NCBI RefSeq assembly: GCF_900115245.1
Contig: NZ_FOVT01000014.1
Span: 62,001-126,000 of the forward strand
DNA: 64,000 nucleotides
Source of the DNA: Mesorhizobium sp. NFR06
GTDB taxonomy: Bacteria; Pseudomonadota; Alphaproteobacteria; Rhizobiales; Rhizobiaceae
Direction: 5' to 3'
The notes under the pieces are model-generated. The model was not told the origin of the DNA. It saw only the letters and a list, made by a program, of their open reading frames with translations, and did no database searches. Below are positions 36,926-46,263 of the stretch, one piece after another (position 1 is the stretch's first letter; the number at the start of each line of letters is the position of its first letter). Both the position numbers and the translations under genes were made by a program.

Positions 36926-37846
36926 TCAACGATCCGGAACGAATGGCTGCCCCAACGAAGCCGGCGTGTTCATCATCGTCAGCCGCTTGTTGCGCGAGAT
37001 TAGAACGAGAACCACGATGGTTGCCAGATAGGGCAGCGAAGAAAGAAACTGCGAAGGCACGGGAATGCCAAAAGCCTGTGCATGAAGTTGGCCGATCCAA
37101 ACCGCGCCGAAGATATAGGCGCCGGCCAGCACCCGCCACGGACGCCACGAGGCGAACACCACCAGCGCCAGCGCGATCCAGCCGCGGCCAGCGCTCATGT
37201 TCTCTACCCATTGCGGCGTGTAGACCAGCGACAGGTGCCCGCCGGCAAGGCCGGCGCAGGCGCCGCCAAAGATCACGGAGAGATAACGGTAGCGGATGAC
37301 CTTGATGCCGAGCGCGTGCGCCGACGTATGGCTGTCGCCGATCGAGCGCAGGGTCAGGCCGGTGCGCGTCTTGAACAGGAACCACATCACCGCCGCGGTG
37401 AGTGCGATCGAGATGTAGAAGACCGGATCCTGGCCGAAGATCAGCCTGCCGACGACCGGGATCGAGCTGATCCCTGGAATGTCGAGATTAGGCAATCTCA
37501 CGCCCGGCTGGCCGACGAAGCTGGTGCCGATCATGCCCGACAGGCCGAGACCGAGCAGCGTCAGCGACAGGCCGGTCGCCACCTGATTGGTCGCCAGCGA
37601 CAGCGTCATGACGGCAAACAGCAGCGAGAACAGCGCGCCGACAATGATGGCGGCAAGCAGGCCGATCCAGGGCGATCCGGTGAGGTAGCCGGCGCCGAAG
37701 CCGCCGACCGCACCCATGATCATCATGCCCTCGACGCCGAGATTGAGCACGCCGGAGCGCTCGACGACCAACTCGCCGATCGCCGCGATCAAAAGCGGCG
37801 TCGCGGCGGTCGCGATGGTCAAAAGGATGTTGACGGTGATGTCCAT
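36926..37846 (-). CDS. ABC transporter permease, second subunit (nucleoside type)
   Basis: This 306-residue inner-membrane permease has 8-10 hydrophobic helices. The segment ERSGVLNLGVEGMMIMGAV is the hallmark of BMP-linked permeases, and ALGIKVIRYRYLSVIFGGA is the coupling region. The start at 37846 overlaps the stop of the upstream permease as TGATG. The longer open frame to 38470 is shadow. Confidence 0.92.
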   Translation of the reverse strand: MDITVNILLTIATAATPLLIAAIGELVVERSGVLNLGVEGMMIMGAVGGFGAGYLTGSPWIGLLAAIIVGALFSLLFAVMTLSLATNQVATGLSLTLLGLGLSGMIGTSFVGQPGVRLPNLDIPGISSIPVVGRLIFGQDPVFYISIALTAAVMWFLFKTRTGLTLRSIGDSHTSAHALGIKVIRYRYLSVIFGGACAGLAGGHLSLVYTPQWVENMSAGRGWIALALVVFASWRPWRVLAGAYIFGAVWIGQLHAQAFGIPVPSQFLSSLPYLATIVVLVLISRNKRLTMMNTPASLGQPFVPDR

Positions 37847-38976
37847 CAGCGGGCCTCCTCGAGCTTCGGCGCTGCTTCGAGATCGGCCGCGCCATTCGGC
37901 TTCGTCAGCGCCAGGCCGACCAGGCGGATGCGGTAGTGGATGAGGGTGTCGCAGCCGAGCACGAAAAACAAAAGCATGCCCTGGAAGACGCGCGCCACCT
38001 TGTCGGAGATGCCGAGCGCGCTCTGCACCGCTTCGCCGCCGAGATAGGTCAGCGCCAGCACCAGGCCCGCGGCCACGATGCCCAGCGGATTGAGCCGACC
38101 GAGAAAGGCGACGATGATGGCGGTGAAGCCGTAGCCGGGCGAGATCACAGGCTGCAGCTGGCCGATGGCGCCGGAAACCTCCGAGATGCCCGCCAGGCCG
38201 GCCAGCGCCCCGGACAGAAGGAAGGCGAAGAACACCATCCGGCTGAAGCCGAAGCCGGCGAAGCGCCCTGCCCTTGGGCTCGACCCCAGCACGCGCACCT
38301 CGAAGCCTTTCAGCATGCGGCTCATCATCAGCCAGACCAGCACGGCGGCAACCAGTGCGAAGACGAAGCCCCAGTTGGCGCGGCCGGCATCGGGCATCAG
38401 CTCCGGCAGCACGGCCGAATCGCCGAACTGGATGGTCTGCGGAAAACCGTGGCTTTGCGGATCGCGCCACGGGCCGCGCACCATCCAGTCGAGGAAGAGC
38501 TGCGCGACATAGACCAGCATCAGGCTGGTCAGGATCTCATTGGTGCTGAAGCGTGTCTTCAAAAGCGCCGGGATGGATGCATAGAGCGCGCCGCCAAACA
38601 TAGCGAGCAAAAGCATCAGCGGCAGCACCAGCGGGCCTTCGAACCCGGGAAACAGCACCGGGATGATCGAGCCGAAGATGGCGCCGAAAATGAACTGGCC
38701 CTCGGCGCCGATGTTCCAGATGTTGGCCCTGTAGCAGACCGACAGGCCGACCGCGATCAGGATGAGGGGTGCTGCCTTGATCGCCAGCTCATGCAACTGC
38801 CAGACCTGGCTGACCGGCTCGACGAAATAGATCTCGAAGGCACTGAACGGATTGACGCCGAGCAATGCGAAGAGAACCGCGCCGGCGATCATCGTCAGCA
38901 CGAAGGCGATGAAAGGCGACAGCACCGAGAACAGCGCCGAGCGCTGCGGACGTTTGATCAGTTCGATGCGCATCAT
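37846..38976 (-). CDS. ABC transporter permease, first subunit (nucleoside type)
   Basis: This 376-residue permease of the BMP system starts with cytoplasmic MMRIELIKRPQRSALFS and contains GLSVCYRANIWNIGAEGQFI, the counterpart of the signature in its partner. ATG codons at 38976 and 38973 are both possible. Both overlap the ATPase stop, so the genes are translationally coupled. Confidence 0.92.
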   Translation of the reverse strand: MMRIELIKRPQRSALFSVLSPFIAFVLTMIAGAVLFALLGVNPFSAFEIYFVEPVSQVWQLHELAIKAAPLILIAVGLSVCYRANIWNIGAEGQFIFGAIFGSIIPVLFPGFEGPLVLPLMLLLAMFGGALYASIPALLKTRFSTNEILTSLMLVYVAQLFLDWMVRGPWRDPQSHGFPQTIQFGDSAVLPELMPDAGRANWGFVFALVAAVLVWLMMSRMLKGFEVRVLGSSPRAGRFAGFGFSRMVFFAFLLSGALAGLAGISEVSGAIGQLQPVISPGYGFTAIIVAFLGRLNPLGIVAAGLVLALTYLGGEAVQSALGISDKVARVFQGMLLFFVLGCDTLIHYRIRLVGLALTKPNGAADLEAAPKLEEAR

Positions 38977-40550
38977 GCCACCTCCAGGCTGTGTTCGGCA
39001 TGGCCGGGCTCGGCGCCGCCCATCAAGAGGCCGACCTTCTCGAAAGTCGCCTCGGCGATCGGCAGCGGGGTCGACAGTTCTCCGTTGTGCATGACGGCAA
39101 TCGCGTCCGACAGTTCGAACAACTCGTCGAGATCCTGGCTAATGACGAGGACCGCGGAACCGCTGCGAGCAAGCTCGATCAGCGCCTGGCGGATGTGAGC
39201 GGCGGCGCCGGCATCCACGCCCCAGGTCGGCTGGTTGACCACCATCACGCTCGGCTTGCGGTCGAGCTCGCGGCCGACGATGAATTTCTGAAGATTGCCG
39301 CCCGATAGCGCCGCCGCCTCAGGGTCCGGCGCGCTCTTGCGCACATCCATGGCTGTGATGATGCGCTGGGCGGCGCTATAGACGGCGCCGTTCTTGACCA
39401 TGCCGCCCGAGCCAACGAAAGCCTTGCCGTCGGTGGCGTGGCGAGAAAGCAGCAGGTTCTCCGAAAGCTTCATGCGCGGCGCAGCACCATGGCCGAGGCG
39501 CTCTTCCGGCACGAAGGCTGCCCCCATCAGCCGGCGGCCGGTGATCGACAGGCCTCCGGCGTCCTTGCCACGAATGCGCACGGAACCGGCATCCTGCTGT
39601 AGCACTTCGCCGGAGACGGATTCGAAGAACTCGCCCTGGCCGTTGCCGGCGACGCCGGCGATGCCGATCACTTCGCCGGCACGCACGGCGAGGTTGATGT
39701 TCTTGAGCGGAATGGCGAAGGGCGTCGCCGGCTTGCGGGTAAGGCCGCGGATCTCCAGCAATGCCGGCGCGGTGTCGATGCCTTCCGCCGGCGCGCGCAC
39801 CACGGCCTTCACCTCACTGCCGACCATCATGCGGGCCAGCGATGCGGCGGTCTCCTGGCGCGGATTGCAGTGGCCGACAACCTTGCCGTGGCGCAGCACC
39901 GTGGCGTGGTCGCAGATGCGTTTGACCTCTTCCAGCCGGTGCGAGATATAGAGGATCGACTTGCCTTCCGAGCGCAGCCTTTCCAGCGTTTCGAACAGCT
40001 TGTCGGCTTCCTGCGGCGTCAGCACCGAGGTCGGCTCATCGAGGATGATCAGTTGCGGCGTCTGCAGCAGGCAGCGGATGATCTCGATGCGCTGGCGTTC
40101 GCCGACGGAGAGGTCCCCGACCAGCGATTCCGGATCGAGCGGCAGGCCGTAGCTGAAGGAAAGCGCCCTCGCCTTCGCGGCAATCGTGCTGATCGGCGAA
40201 CCATCATTGAGCGAAAGCGCGATGTTCTCGGCCGCCGTCAGCGCCTCGAACAGCGAGAAATGCTGGAACACCATGCCGATGCCGAGCTTCTTCGCCACGC
40301 CCGGGCTGGTGATCTTGACCGGCATGCCGTCCCAGAAGATCTCGCCCGCATTTGGCTCGAGCGATCCGAACAGCATTTTGACCAGCGTCGACTTGCCGGC
40401 GCCGTTCTCGCCAAGCAACGCGTGGATCTCGCCCCTGGCAATGTTCAGATCAATGTGATTGCACGCGGTCAGCGTGCCGAAAATCTTGGTAAGGCCACGA
40501 ACCTCGAGCAGGTTCGCCCCGTCATGATTTGCACTCACAGTGCCTCCCAT
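38973..40550 (-). CDS. Sugar/nucleoside-type ABC ATPase with two nucleotide-binding domains
   Basis: This 525-residue ATPase has two fused domains, as in BMP and ribose importers. The first carries Walker A LLGENGAGKSTLVKML, signature SVGERQRIEI and Walker B LIILDEPTSVL. The second has GVAGNGQGEFFE in place of a full Walker A and LSGGNLQKFIVGREL. This asymmetry is usual, with the second site degenerate. The ATG at 40550 is used. It is the first gene of the operon. Confidence 0.93.
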   Translation of the reverse strand: MGGTVSANHDGANLLEVRGLTKIFGTLTACNHIDLNIARGEIHALLGENGAGKSTLVKMLFGSLEPNAGEIFWDGMPVKITSPGVAKKLGIGMVFQHFSLFEALTAAENIALSLNDGSPISTIAAKARALSFSYGLPLDPESLVGDLSVGERQRIEIIRCLLQTPQLIILDEPTSVLTPQEADKLFETLERLRSEGKSILYISHRLEEVKRICDHATVLRHGKVVGHCNPRQETAASLARMMVGSEVKAVVRAPAEGIDTAPALLEIRGLTRKPATPFAIPLKNINLAVRAGEVIGIAGVAGNGQGEFFESVSGEVLQQDAGSVRIRGKDAGGLSITGRRLMGAAFVPEERLGHGAAPRMKLSENLLLSRHATDGKAFVGSGGMVKNGAVYSAAQRIITAMDVRKSAPDPEAAALSGGNLQKFIVGRELDRKPSVMVVNQPTWGVDAGAAAHIRQALIELARSGSAVLVISQDLDELFELSDAIAVMHNGELSTPLPIAEATFEKVGLLMGGAEPGHAEHSLEVA

Positions 40551-40766
40551 CCAGTTTCCCGGACATGTTCTGTGTTCCCGAAAGCATGGTATGCGCGGCC
40601 GGCTCCCATCGGAAAGCAGCACCCTACTTGAAAGAGCTTCAAGAATTTCAGCGGAAACTCAAGGGGTAACATAGCCCTGTTGAGAACGCCGGCAAAGCCG
40701 GAGCGGTTTTTCAGGTGAGCTGCGCCTTCTGACGCGGCAAGCCACTGAAAAAAAGGCAGTCGGCCG

Positions 40767-40859
40767 GAGCATGATGCCGAAGAGTGTGAAGCGGTTTTCC
40801 GTCCGGAATTGCAACAGAATAAAGGGATTTGAGCGTTTCACCGTGAACGGTGAAACGCT
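40767..40859. repeat. RIME-like partial repeat and 13-bp hairpin (copy C)
   Basis: GAGCATGATGCCGAAGAGTG at 40767 matches the left part of copies A and B. The right half differs and ends in a long perfect hairpin, AGCGTTTCACCGT / ACGGTGAAACGCT (40832-40859), which begins one base after the qor stop codon. It may double as the qor terminator. The rest of the gap from 40551 holds only the ATPase operon promoter region. Confidence 0.6.
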
Positions 40860-41837
40860 TTAGGGAATGAGGATGCTCGTTCCCGTCGTCTTGCGGGCCT
40901 CGAGATCCGTCTGCGCCTTTGCCGCGTCCTTCAGCGCATAGCGCTGGTTGATCTTGATCTCGACGGCGCCGCTCTTGACCACGTCGAAAAGCGCTTCAGC
41001 CGACTTCACAAGATCCTCGCGCCTGGCGTTGTAGACGAAGATCGTCGGCCGGGTCGCATAGAGCGAGCCTTTCTGTGCCAGCAGCGATACGGAGAAAGGC
41101 GGGATCGGTCCGGACGACTGGCCGAAGCTGACGAACATGCCGAGCGGCCGCAGGCAATCGAGCGATGCCGGGAAAGTGTCCGCGCCAACGGAATCGTAGA
41201 CGACATCGCATTTTTTGCCGCCGGTAAGCGCCGCAACGCCGGCGACGAAATCCTGCTCCTTGTAGTTGATGACGTGATCGAAGCCATGCGCCCGGGCGAG
41301 CTCGATCTTCTCGGCGGAGCTCGCGGTGCCGATGACGGTCGCGCCGAGATGCTTTGCCCATTGGCCGAGAATCAGGCCGACGCCGCCGGCAGCCGCATGG
41401 TAGAGGATCGTGTCGCCGGCCTTCACGGGAAACGTGCGGCGCAAGAGATATTCGGCCGTCATTCCCTTCAGCATCATCGCCGCGGCCTGCTCGTCGCTGA
41501 TGCCGTCCGGCACCTTGACCACGCGCTCGGCGGCGATCACCCGTTGCTCGCAATAGGCCCCGACATTGACGGCATAGGCGATGCGGTCGCCGGGCTTCAG
41601 CCAGTCGACGCCGGTGCCGAGCGCCACGACGACGCCCGCCGCCTCGCCGCCTGGGATCAGCGGAAAGCCGCCTGGCGGCGGATAAAGCCCGGAACGGTGG
41701 TAGACGTCGATGAAGTTGAGGCCGATCGCGGTGTGCCGGATCAGGATCTGGCCTTCTCCGGGCCGGCCGGGGTCGGCATCCTCGTAAGTCAGGACCTCAG
41801 GGCCGCCGTGGGCGTGAATGCGGATTGCCTTGGACAT
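40860..41837 (-). CDS. qor: NADPH:quinone oxidoreductase (Qor/zeta-crystallin type)
   Basis: This 325-residue zinc-free medium-chain reductase has the GroES-like N-terminal part (HTAIGLNFIDVYHRSGLY) and a Rossmann domain with YHAAAGGVGLILGQWAKHLG. It also has the NYKEQDF segment typical of Qor. It reduces quinones with NADPH. The last codon is followed at once by the copy C hairpin. Upstream lies a RIME-like fragment (41872-41925). Confidence 0.92.
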   Translation of the reverse strand: MSKAIRIHAHGGPEVLTYEDADPGRPGEGQILIRHTAIGLNFIDVYHRSGLYPPPGGFPLIPGGEAAGVVVALGTGVDWLKPGDRIAYAVNVGAYCEQRVIAAERVVKVPDGISDEQAAAMMLKGMTAEYLLRRTFPVKAGDTILYHAAAGGVGLILGQWAKHLGATVIGTASSAEKIELARAHGFDHVINYKEQDFVAGVAALTGGKKCDVVYDSVGADTFPASLDCLRPLGMFVSFGQSSGPIPPFSVSLLAQKGSLYATRPTIFVYNARREDLVKSAEALFDVVKSGAVEIKINQRYALKDAAKAQTDLEARKTTGTSILIP

Positions 41838-41871
41838 CGCTCAACTCTCTGGAGGGTACGGACAGGATCTG

Positions 41872-41925
41872 GGGCATGATCCCGAAAGGGAGAACCGATT
41901 TCGGAAAAGATCACGCTCCGATAGA
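41872..41925. repeat. Short dispersed repeat related to RIME (copy D)
   Basis: GGGCATGATCCCGAAAGGG followed by CCGATTTCGG and AAAAGATCACGCTC forms a small palindromic module. CCGAAA pairs with TTTCGG, and the outer CATGATC pairs with GATCACG. It resembles the CATGATCCCGAAA repeats scattered through Rhizobiales genomes. It fills the gap between pcs and qor. Confidence 0.5.
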
Positions 41926-41973
41926 CAGCTAGGTCAGCATGACGATGCAATCAAAAATTATCCTGATCCAGGG

Positions 41974-42792
41974 TCAGGACTTCTTGGCGCCAAGATTGGG
42001 AAACATCTGCATGACGCCCCCGATGCAGGCGAGATAGAGCCCGGTGATCGTGATGCCGATCTTGGTAAAGTCGCCGACCTGCTCGCCGAGCACGCCGATC
42101 TTGTCATAGAAGGCAGCAAGCGCCGCCTGCGCCAGGGCCAGCGCGCCGAAGGCGCACCACAAAAGCGTCATGCCGAGATTGAGCGGCCTGAGCCGAACCA
42201 CGCGCACCGGATGGATGAAGTTGATCGGCAGGAAGGTCAAGATGCCGGCAACCACCACCACGGCAAAGGAAACCCATTGCCCCGGCTCGATGACGAAGAG
42301 CGTGAAAACCACCATGTTCCAGACGACCGGGAATCCTTTGAAAAAGTTCTCCTTCGTCTTCATGCCGGTGTCGGCATAGTAGATCGCGCTGGAGACGACG
42401 ATGATGGCCGCCGACAGGAAGGACAGGTTCTCGCCCATGAAGCCGCGCTGATACAGCGCGAAGGCGGGAATGAGCACGTAAGTGACGTAGTCGATGATGT
42501 TGTCGAGGAGTTCGCCCGACCATGTCGGCAGGATCTCCTTGACCTCGAGCTTCCTGGCGATCGGGCCGTCGATGCCGTCGACGAACAGGGCCAGTCCCAG
42601 CCACCAGAACATCGCCGTCCAGCGCTCTTCGCTCGCCGCCACCAGCGACAGGAACGCGAGGAACGATCCTGACGCGGTAAGCAAATGCACGGAGAACGCG
42701 CGCGCCTGCGGCCACGTCACCTTCTTTTTCGGCAGCGGGAGCCGCTCCGCGAACTTCTTCGCCGCCTTCCTGGCCCCTGTGTTCTTGCTCAC
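41974..42792 (-). CDS. pcs: Phosphatidylcholine synthase
   Basis: This 272-residue membrane enzyme condenses choline with CDP-diacylglycerol, a one-step route to phosphatidylcholine that is typical of rhizobia. The CDP-alcohol phosphotransferase motif is complete: VDGIDGPIARKL, then GELLDNIIDYVTY. About seven hydrophobic helices follow. The start is a GTG at 42792 that overlaps the upstream DUF1326 gene as GTGA. A basic N-terminal extension of about 30 residues (KNTGARKAAKKF) makes it slightly longer than usual. Phosphatidylcholine is needed for full symbiotic function in several rhizobia. Confidence 0.93.
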   Translation of the reverse strand: MSKNTGARKAAKKFAERLPLPKKKVTWPQARAFSVHLLTASGSFLAFLSLVAASEERWTAMFWWLGLALFVDGIDGPIARKLEVKEILPTWSGELLDNIIDYVTYVLIPAFALYQRGFMGENLSFLSAAIIVVSSAIYYADTGMKTKENFFKGFPVVWNMVVFTLFVIEPGQWVSFAVVVVAGILTFLPINFIHPVRVVRLRPLNLGMTLLWCAFGALALAQAALAAFYDKIGVLGEQVGDFTKIGITITGLYLACIGGVMQMFPNLGAKKS

Positions 42793-43403
42793 GGTCCCCG
42801 CCAGTCCAGCTTGCAGATTTCGGCCGAGCGGCCGGCAAAATTCCAGTTGCGGCCGAAGGCGCGCATCTTGCTCTTGTCGGACTTCGCCACGATGATTTCC
42901 GGCGCGATCCAATATTCGGAATTGGTGATCACCGTTTCCTTCTCGCGGTCCTTGCCTTGTATAGGCGTCACCGCGCCATCGATGATCTTCGGTATCTGGA
43001 AAACGCGCGTCTTGTCACGCGTCTCGTAGGTGATTGGCACCTGCTCGACGCCGAGGAATTTGCCGACCAGGATCGAAAGCAGCGACGTGGTGCCGCCGGC
43101 CTTGCCGGTGAATATCTTCGTCAACGCCTTCACCGCGTACACCGAGGCGCGCTTGTCGATGAACAGGCCGGCGCTCCAGTTGCCGCGGCTCATATAGCCG
43201 GGGATTTCCATCACCAGCCCGAGATTGAGGCCCGAAAGGTCGACCTCGCCGAAATGCCCCGCGTCGATGCGGAATCCCGCCCAGGTCTGGCAGTAGCCTT
43301 CGGTCGGCGGATGGCTGCCGAGCGACAGCACACAGGGACAGAAAACCGTGCAATTGCAGGAGAGTACCAGCTCCCCTTTCATTGCCCAGCTTTGGTCGGT
43401 CAT
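42789..43403 (-). CDS. DUF1326-family protein
   Basis: This 204-residue soluble protein has the family hallmark CNCTVFCPCVL near residue 16, a cluster of four cysteines that suggests metal binding, followed by a beta-rich domain. The stop overlaps the pcs start, and the DUF2182 gene ends 12 bases upstream, so the three genes form one transcript. DUF1326 and DUF2182 genes commonly sit side by side. Their joint role is unknown; metal handling is an inference. Confidence 0.88.
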   Translation of the reverse strand: MTDQSWAMKGELVLSCNCTVFCPCVLSLGSHPPTEGYCQTWAGFRIDAGHFGEVDLSGLNLGLVMEIPGYMSRGNWSAGLFIDKRASVYAVKALTKIFTGKAGGTTSLLSILVGKFLGVEQVPITYETRDKTRVFQIPKIIDGAVTPIQGKDREKETVITNSEYWIAPEIIVAKSDKSKMRAFGRNWNFAGRSAEICKLDWRGP

Positions 43404-43415
43404 CGAATTCTCCCC

Positions 43416-44306
43416 TTACGCCGAAACTAATAGCAGGGCAGCCGCCCACACAAGCAGTATCGCACCGGCAACCCGGCTGGCCACCCTGCCGGTGGTCTGT
43501 TTTTCGATCAGGGTGAAGAGGCCGATCAACGCCATCCAGAAGACGTTCATCGCGCCGACGGCAAACATCACCAGCATCAGCGCCCAGCAGCAACCGAGGC
43601 ACCACACGCCCTGCTCCACGCCCAAACGGAAGATGCGGCCCGGTTTGGCGCTCCAGTTGGCGAACAGGATCGAGAACGGGTTGCGGCACTTGTCCAGGCA
43701 TGCCTGTTTCAGGCCGCTGAATTGATAGAAGCCGGCAACGATGAGCGTGGCAGCGCCGGCGAAGCCGACGGCAGGATCGAGCATCCGGCCGGAATTGGCA
43801 AAGGCGTAGACCGCGAGTGTCAACACTGCGAAAGCCACGGATGCGCCAAGCCAGGTGGTGAGGTATCCGCAAACAAGCACCAGCGGATGAACGCTCGGCT
43901 CGCCCTTGATTCTGGCCGTGTCGGCGATTTCGCAATAGGTGCGGATCAGCGGCGCCGCCGAAGGCAACATCGTCGCCACGGCCATCAGGAACCACAGCAG
44001 CACAAGTGCTGGCGCTTGCATGCCGGTCGGGCCGGCAAGCGGCGACGGCGCAAGGCAAAGCGCGAAGAACCGGTCCAGAAAATCCGGCAACGGCAGACTC
44101 GGCAGATTTTTCAGCAGCGTGTCGCCCGGTGCCCCGACAAGGCGACTTTCAGCGCCGCGGATCGCCATCGCGCCGAGAAGAAACCAGGCGAAGGCGATGC
44201 CGATGCCGATTGTAAGCATGACCGCGAAGCGTGGGTTGCGCGCCACGCCCGCCGTCGCGCGGCCGGCGCGGTCGAGATGGCTGAAATCATGCTCCTGGCT
44301 GCTCAT
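43416..44306 (-). CDS. DUF2182-family integral membrane protein
   Basis: This 296-residue membrane protein has about six hydrophobic helices. The family is described as a predicted metal-binding membrane protein; the motif LKQACLDKCRNP in a loop near residue 200 contains two cysteines, and WCLGCCWALM adds more. It is directly upstream of the DUF1326 gene and divergent from the UbiH-like gene. The cluster of cysteines in both partners is the main hint to function. Confidence 0.88.
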   Translation of the reverse strand: MSSQEHDFSHLDRAGRATAGVARNPRFAVMLTIGIGIAFAWFLLGAMAIRGAESRLVGAPGDTLLKNLPSLPLPDFLDRFFALCLAPSPLAGPTGMQAPALVLLWFLMAVATMLPSAAPLIRTYCEIADTARIKGEPSVHPLVLVCGYLTTWLGASVAFAVLTLAVYAFANSGRMLDPAVGFAGAATLIVAGFYQFSGLKQACLDKCRNPFSILFANWSAKPGRIFRLGVEQGVWCLGCCWALMLVMFAVGAMNVFWMALIGLFTLIEKQTTGRVASRVAGAILLVWAAALLLVSA

Positions 44307-44426
44307 TGCAATCGAATGGGCTGAATCGCCACGTTGATCAAGCCGGCTGATCTGACCTATATCCGCGATATAGGCTCGACGGGTGGTCTCTCCCGACGGG
44401 TCTGCCTCTTATCGTGGAAGCCCGGC

Positions 44427-45638
44427 GTGGAGCACAACGACAAAGCCCGCATCCTGGTTGCCGGCAGCGGTCCGGCCGGCCTGATCGCGGCGCTCGGCTT
44501 CGCCGGAGCCGGCTTCGACGTGGCGCTGGTCGGCCCGGATGCCAACAGCGCCGATGGCCGCACCACGGCCCTCATGAATCCGGCGCTGAAAGTCCTCGAC
44601 CGGCTGGGCGTTCTCGCCGAACTGGCGCCGCAGGCCGCACCGCTCAAAGTGATGCGAATCGTCGACGCCACCCGGCGGCTGATCCGAAGTCCAACCGTGA
44701 CATTTCGCGCCAGCGAGATCGGCGAGGAGCAGTTCGGGCTCAATCTCCCAAACAAAGTTCTTATCCCCATCCTCGCCAGGGCCGTCTCAGCTCATGGCGG
44801 CGTCAAATGGCTGAAATCCATCGTTGAATCATGGCGCCTCGACGCCGATCGGGCCCATGCCCGGTTGGCCGACGGCAGCGAAGTCTCCGCGTCGCTGGCG
44901 GTCGCAGCCGACGGTCGCCTGTCTCCGGCTCGGGAAGCCGCCGGTATCCGCGCCTCCGCGCGGCCCTATCCGCAGTCGGCGCTCGTCCTCAATTTCGGCC
45001 ATCGCAGTGAGCACGGCTTCGTTTCGACCGAATTCCACACCGAGATGGGGCCGTTCACGCAGGTGCCGCTGCCGGGCAGGCGCTCGAGCCTCGTCTGGGT
45101 GGTGAAACCGGAGACGGCACAGGAACTTGCGGCACTCGACGACGCAACCTTGTCCGGACGTATCGAGGAGCAGATGCAGTCGATGCTTGGCCGGGTTTCG
45201 GTGGAGCCTGGTCGCCAAGTCTATCCCTTGTCGGCGGCTTCGCCCGGCCGCTTCGCGCAAAACCGTGTGGCGCTGGTCGGAGAGGCTGCGCATGTGTTTC
45301 CGCCAATCGGTGCCCAAGGCCTCAACCTTGGCATCAGGGATATCGACGATCTGATTGGAATCGCCAGCGAAAACCGCGACGACCCCGGCTCGCGCAGGGC
45401 TCTCGCCGCCTATGATATCAGGCGCCGTCCCGACATTTGGGCGCGCAGCGGCGCGGTGAACCTGCTCAACATGTCGCTGCTGTCCGACATGCTGCCGGCG
45501 CAACTGGCGCGCAGCGCCGGTCTCAATGCGCTGGGCTCCTTCGCGCCGCTGCGCGCCTTCTTCATGCGCGAGGGATTGCGGCCCGGCAGCGGCTTTCGCG
45601 CGATCGCCGGCGGTTGGCGCAGACAGGCCGGGCATTAG
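44427..45638 (+). CDS. UbiH/UbiF-family FAD-dependent hydroxylase
   Basis: This 403-residue flavoprotein monooxygenase is likely to hydroxylate the ubiquinone ring. It has the dinucleotide fold ILVAGSGPAGLIAALGFAGA at the start and the C-terminal FAD motif ALVGEAAHVFPPIGAQGLNL, where Glu replaces the usual Asp in the GD motif. I chose GTG at 44427, preceded by GGAAG at a good distance, over a TTG at 44334. The exact ring position is not predictable. Its stop codon runs into a partial RIME element. Confidence 0.85.
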   Translation: MEHNDKARILVAGSGPAGLIAALGFAGAGFDVALVGPDANSADGRTTALMNPALKVLDRLGVLAELAPQAAPLKVMRIVDATRRLIRSPTVTFRASEIGEEQFGLNLPNKVLIPILARAVSAHGGVKWLKSIVESWRLDADRAHARLADGSEVSASLAVAADGRLSPAREAAGIRASARPYPQSALVLNFGHRSEHGFVSTEFHTEMGPFTQVPLPGRRSSLVWVVKPETAQELAALDDATLSGRIEEQMQSMLGRVSVEPGRQVYPLSAASPGRFAQNRVALVGEAAHVFPPIGAQGLNLGIRDIDDLIGIASENRDDPGSRRALAAYDIRRRPDIWARSGAVNLLNMSLLSDMLPAQLARSAGLNALGSFAPLRAFFMREGLRPGSGFRAIAGGWRRQAGH

Positions 45639-45680
45639 AGCAGAAGCCGAAACGTGTGAAACGGTTGGCTCGGCGCCTTC
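45639..45680. repeat. Partial RIME-like element (copy E)
   Basis: AGCAGAAGCCGAAACGTGTGAAACGG begins right at the stop of the hydroxylase gene (TTAGAGCAG, quoted in part). It resembles a diverged left arm of the RIME copies A to C. Confidence 0.5.
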
Positions 45681-45817
45681 GCGGCGTTGAATTGAGGCAG
45701 CGCCCGTGCAAATAGGCAACACCCAAAAGTCGGAGTCGATTTTTGGCGGCAGAGCGCGTAATTTCAAGATGTTAGGGGGCTTTTTGCGTCGAGCAAGGGC
45801 GCCCGATGGTGAGCGAT

Positions 45818-46141
45818 ATGAAAACGGCCAAATTCGCAATCGGACAAGTGGTTCGCCACAGGCTGTTTCCGTTCCGCGGCGTGATCTTCGACGTCGATCC
45901 CGAATTCGCCAACACCGAGGAATGGTACGAAGCCATTCCCGCCGACGTGCGTCCGCGCAAGGACCAACCATTCTACCATCTTCTGGCGGAGAATTCGGAG
46001 ACCGAATACATCGCCTATGTGTCCGAGCAGAACCTGCTCGAGGACCGGTCCGGCGAGCCGGTGCGGCACCCGCAGATCGGCGAGATGTTCGACAAGTTGC
46101 CGGACGGCCGCTACGAGCCCAAGCGTCAGTCGAAGCACTGA
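45818..46141 (+). CDS. hspQ: Heat-shock protein HspQ
   Basis: This protein of 107 residues is a hemimethylated-DNA-binding/HspQ family member that affects Lon protease activity and, in E. coli, DnaA stability. FAIGQVVRHRLFPFRGVIFDVDPEF and NTEEWYEAIP (quoted in parts) and YHLLAE are the signatures. The ATG at 45818 has GGTGAG upstream; an in-frame ATG at 45806 adds four residues. A bidirectional terminator follows. Confidence 0.93.
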   Translation: MKTAKFAIGQVVRHRLFPFRGVIFDVDPEFANTEEWYEAIPADVRPRKDQPFYHLLAENSETEYIAYVSEQNLLEDRSGEPVRHPQIGEMFDKLPDGRYEPKRQSKH

Positions 46142-46211
46142 AGCTCTGAAACATTGCCGGTGTGAACGGCTTTCCGTTCGCGTCGAGACATCGGACGTGG
46201 CGGCGACAATA

Positions 46212-46240
46212 AAAAAGCGGGGCGACCTGCCCCGCTTTTT
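46212..46240. terminator. Bidirectional terminator between hspQ and ialB
   Basis: AAAAAGCGGGGC-GACCT-GCCCCGCTTTTT forms a perfect 12-bp stem flanked by A and T runs. It would end both the hspQ and the ialB transcripts, which converge here. Confidence 0.95.
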
Positions 46241-46263
46241 CTTTCCCGGAAGGCGCTCGGCGA

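Noticed and set aside
37936..39198. A 420-codon plus-strand open frame rich in Gln and His
   Set aside because: It is antisense to the permease and ATPase genes of the BMP operon.
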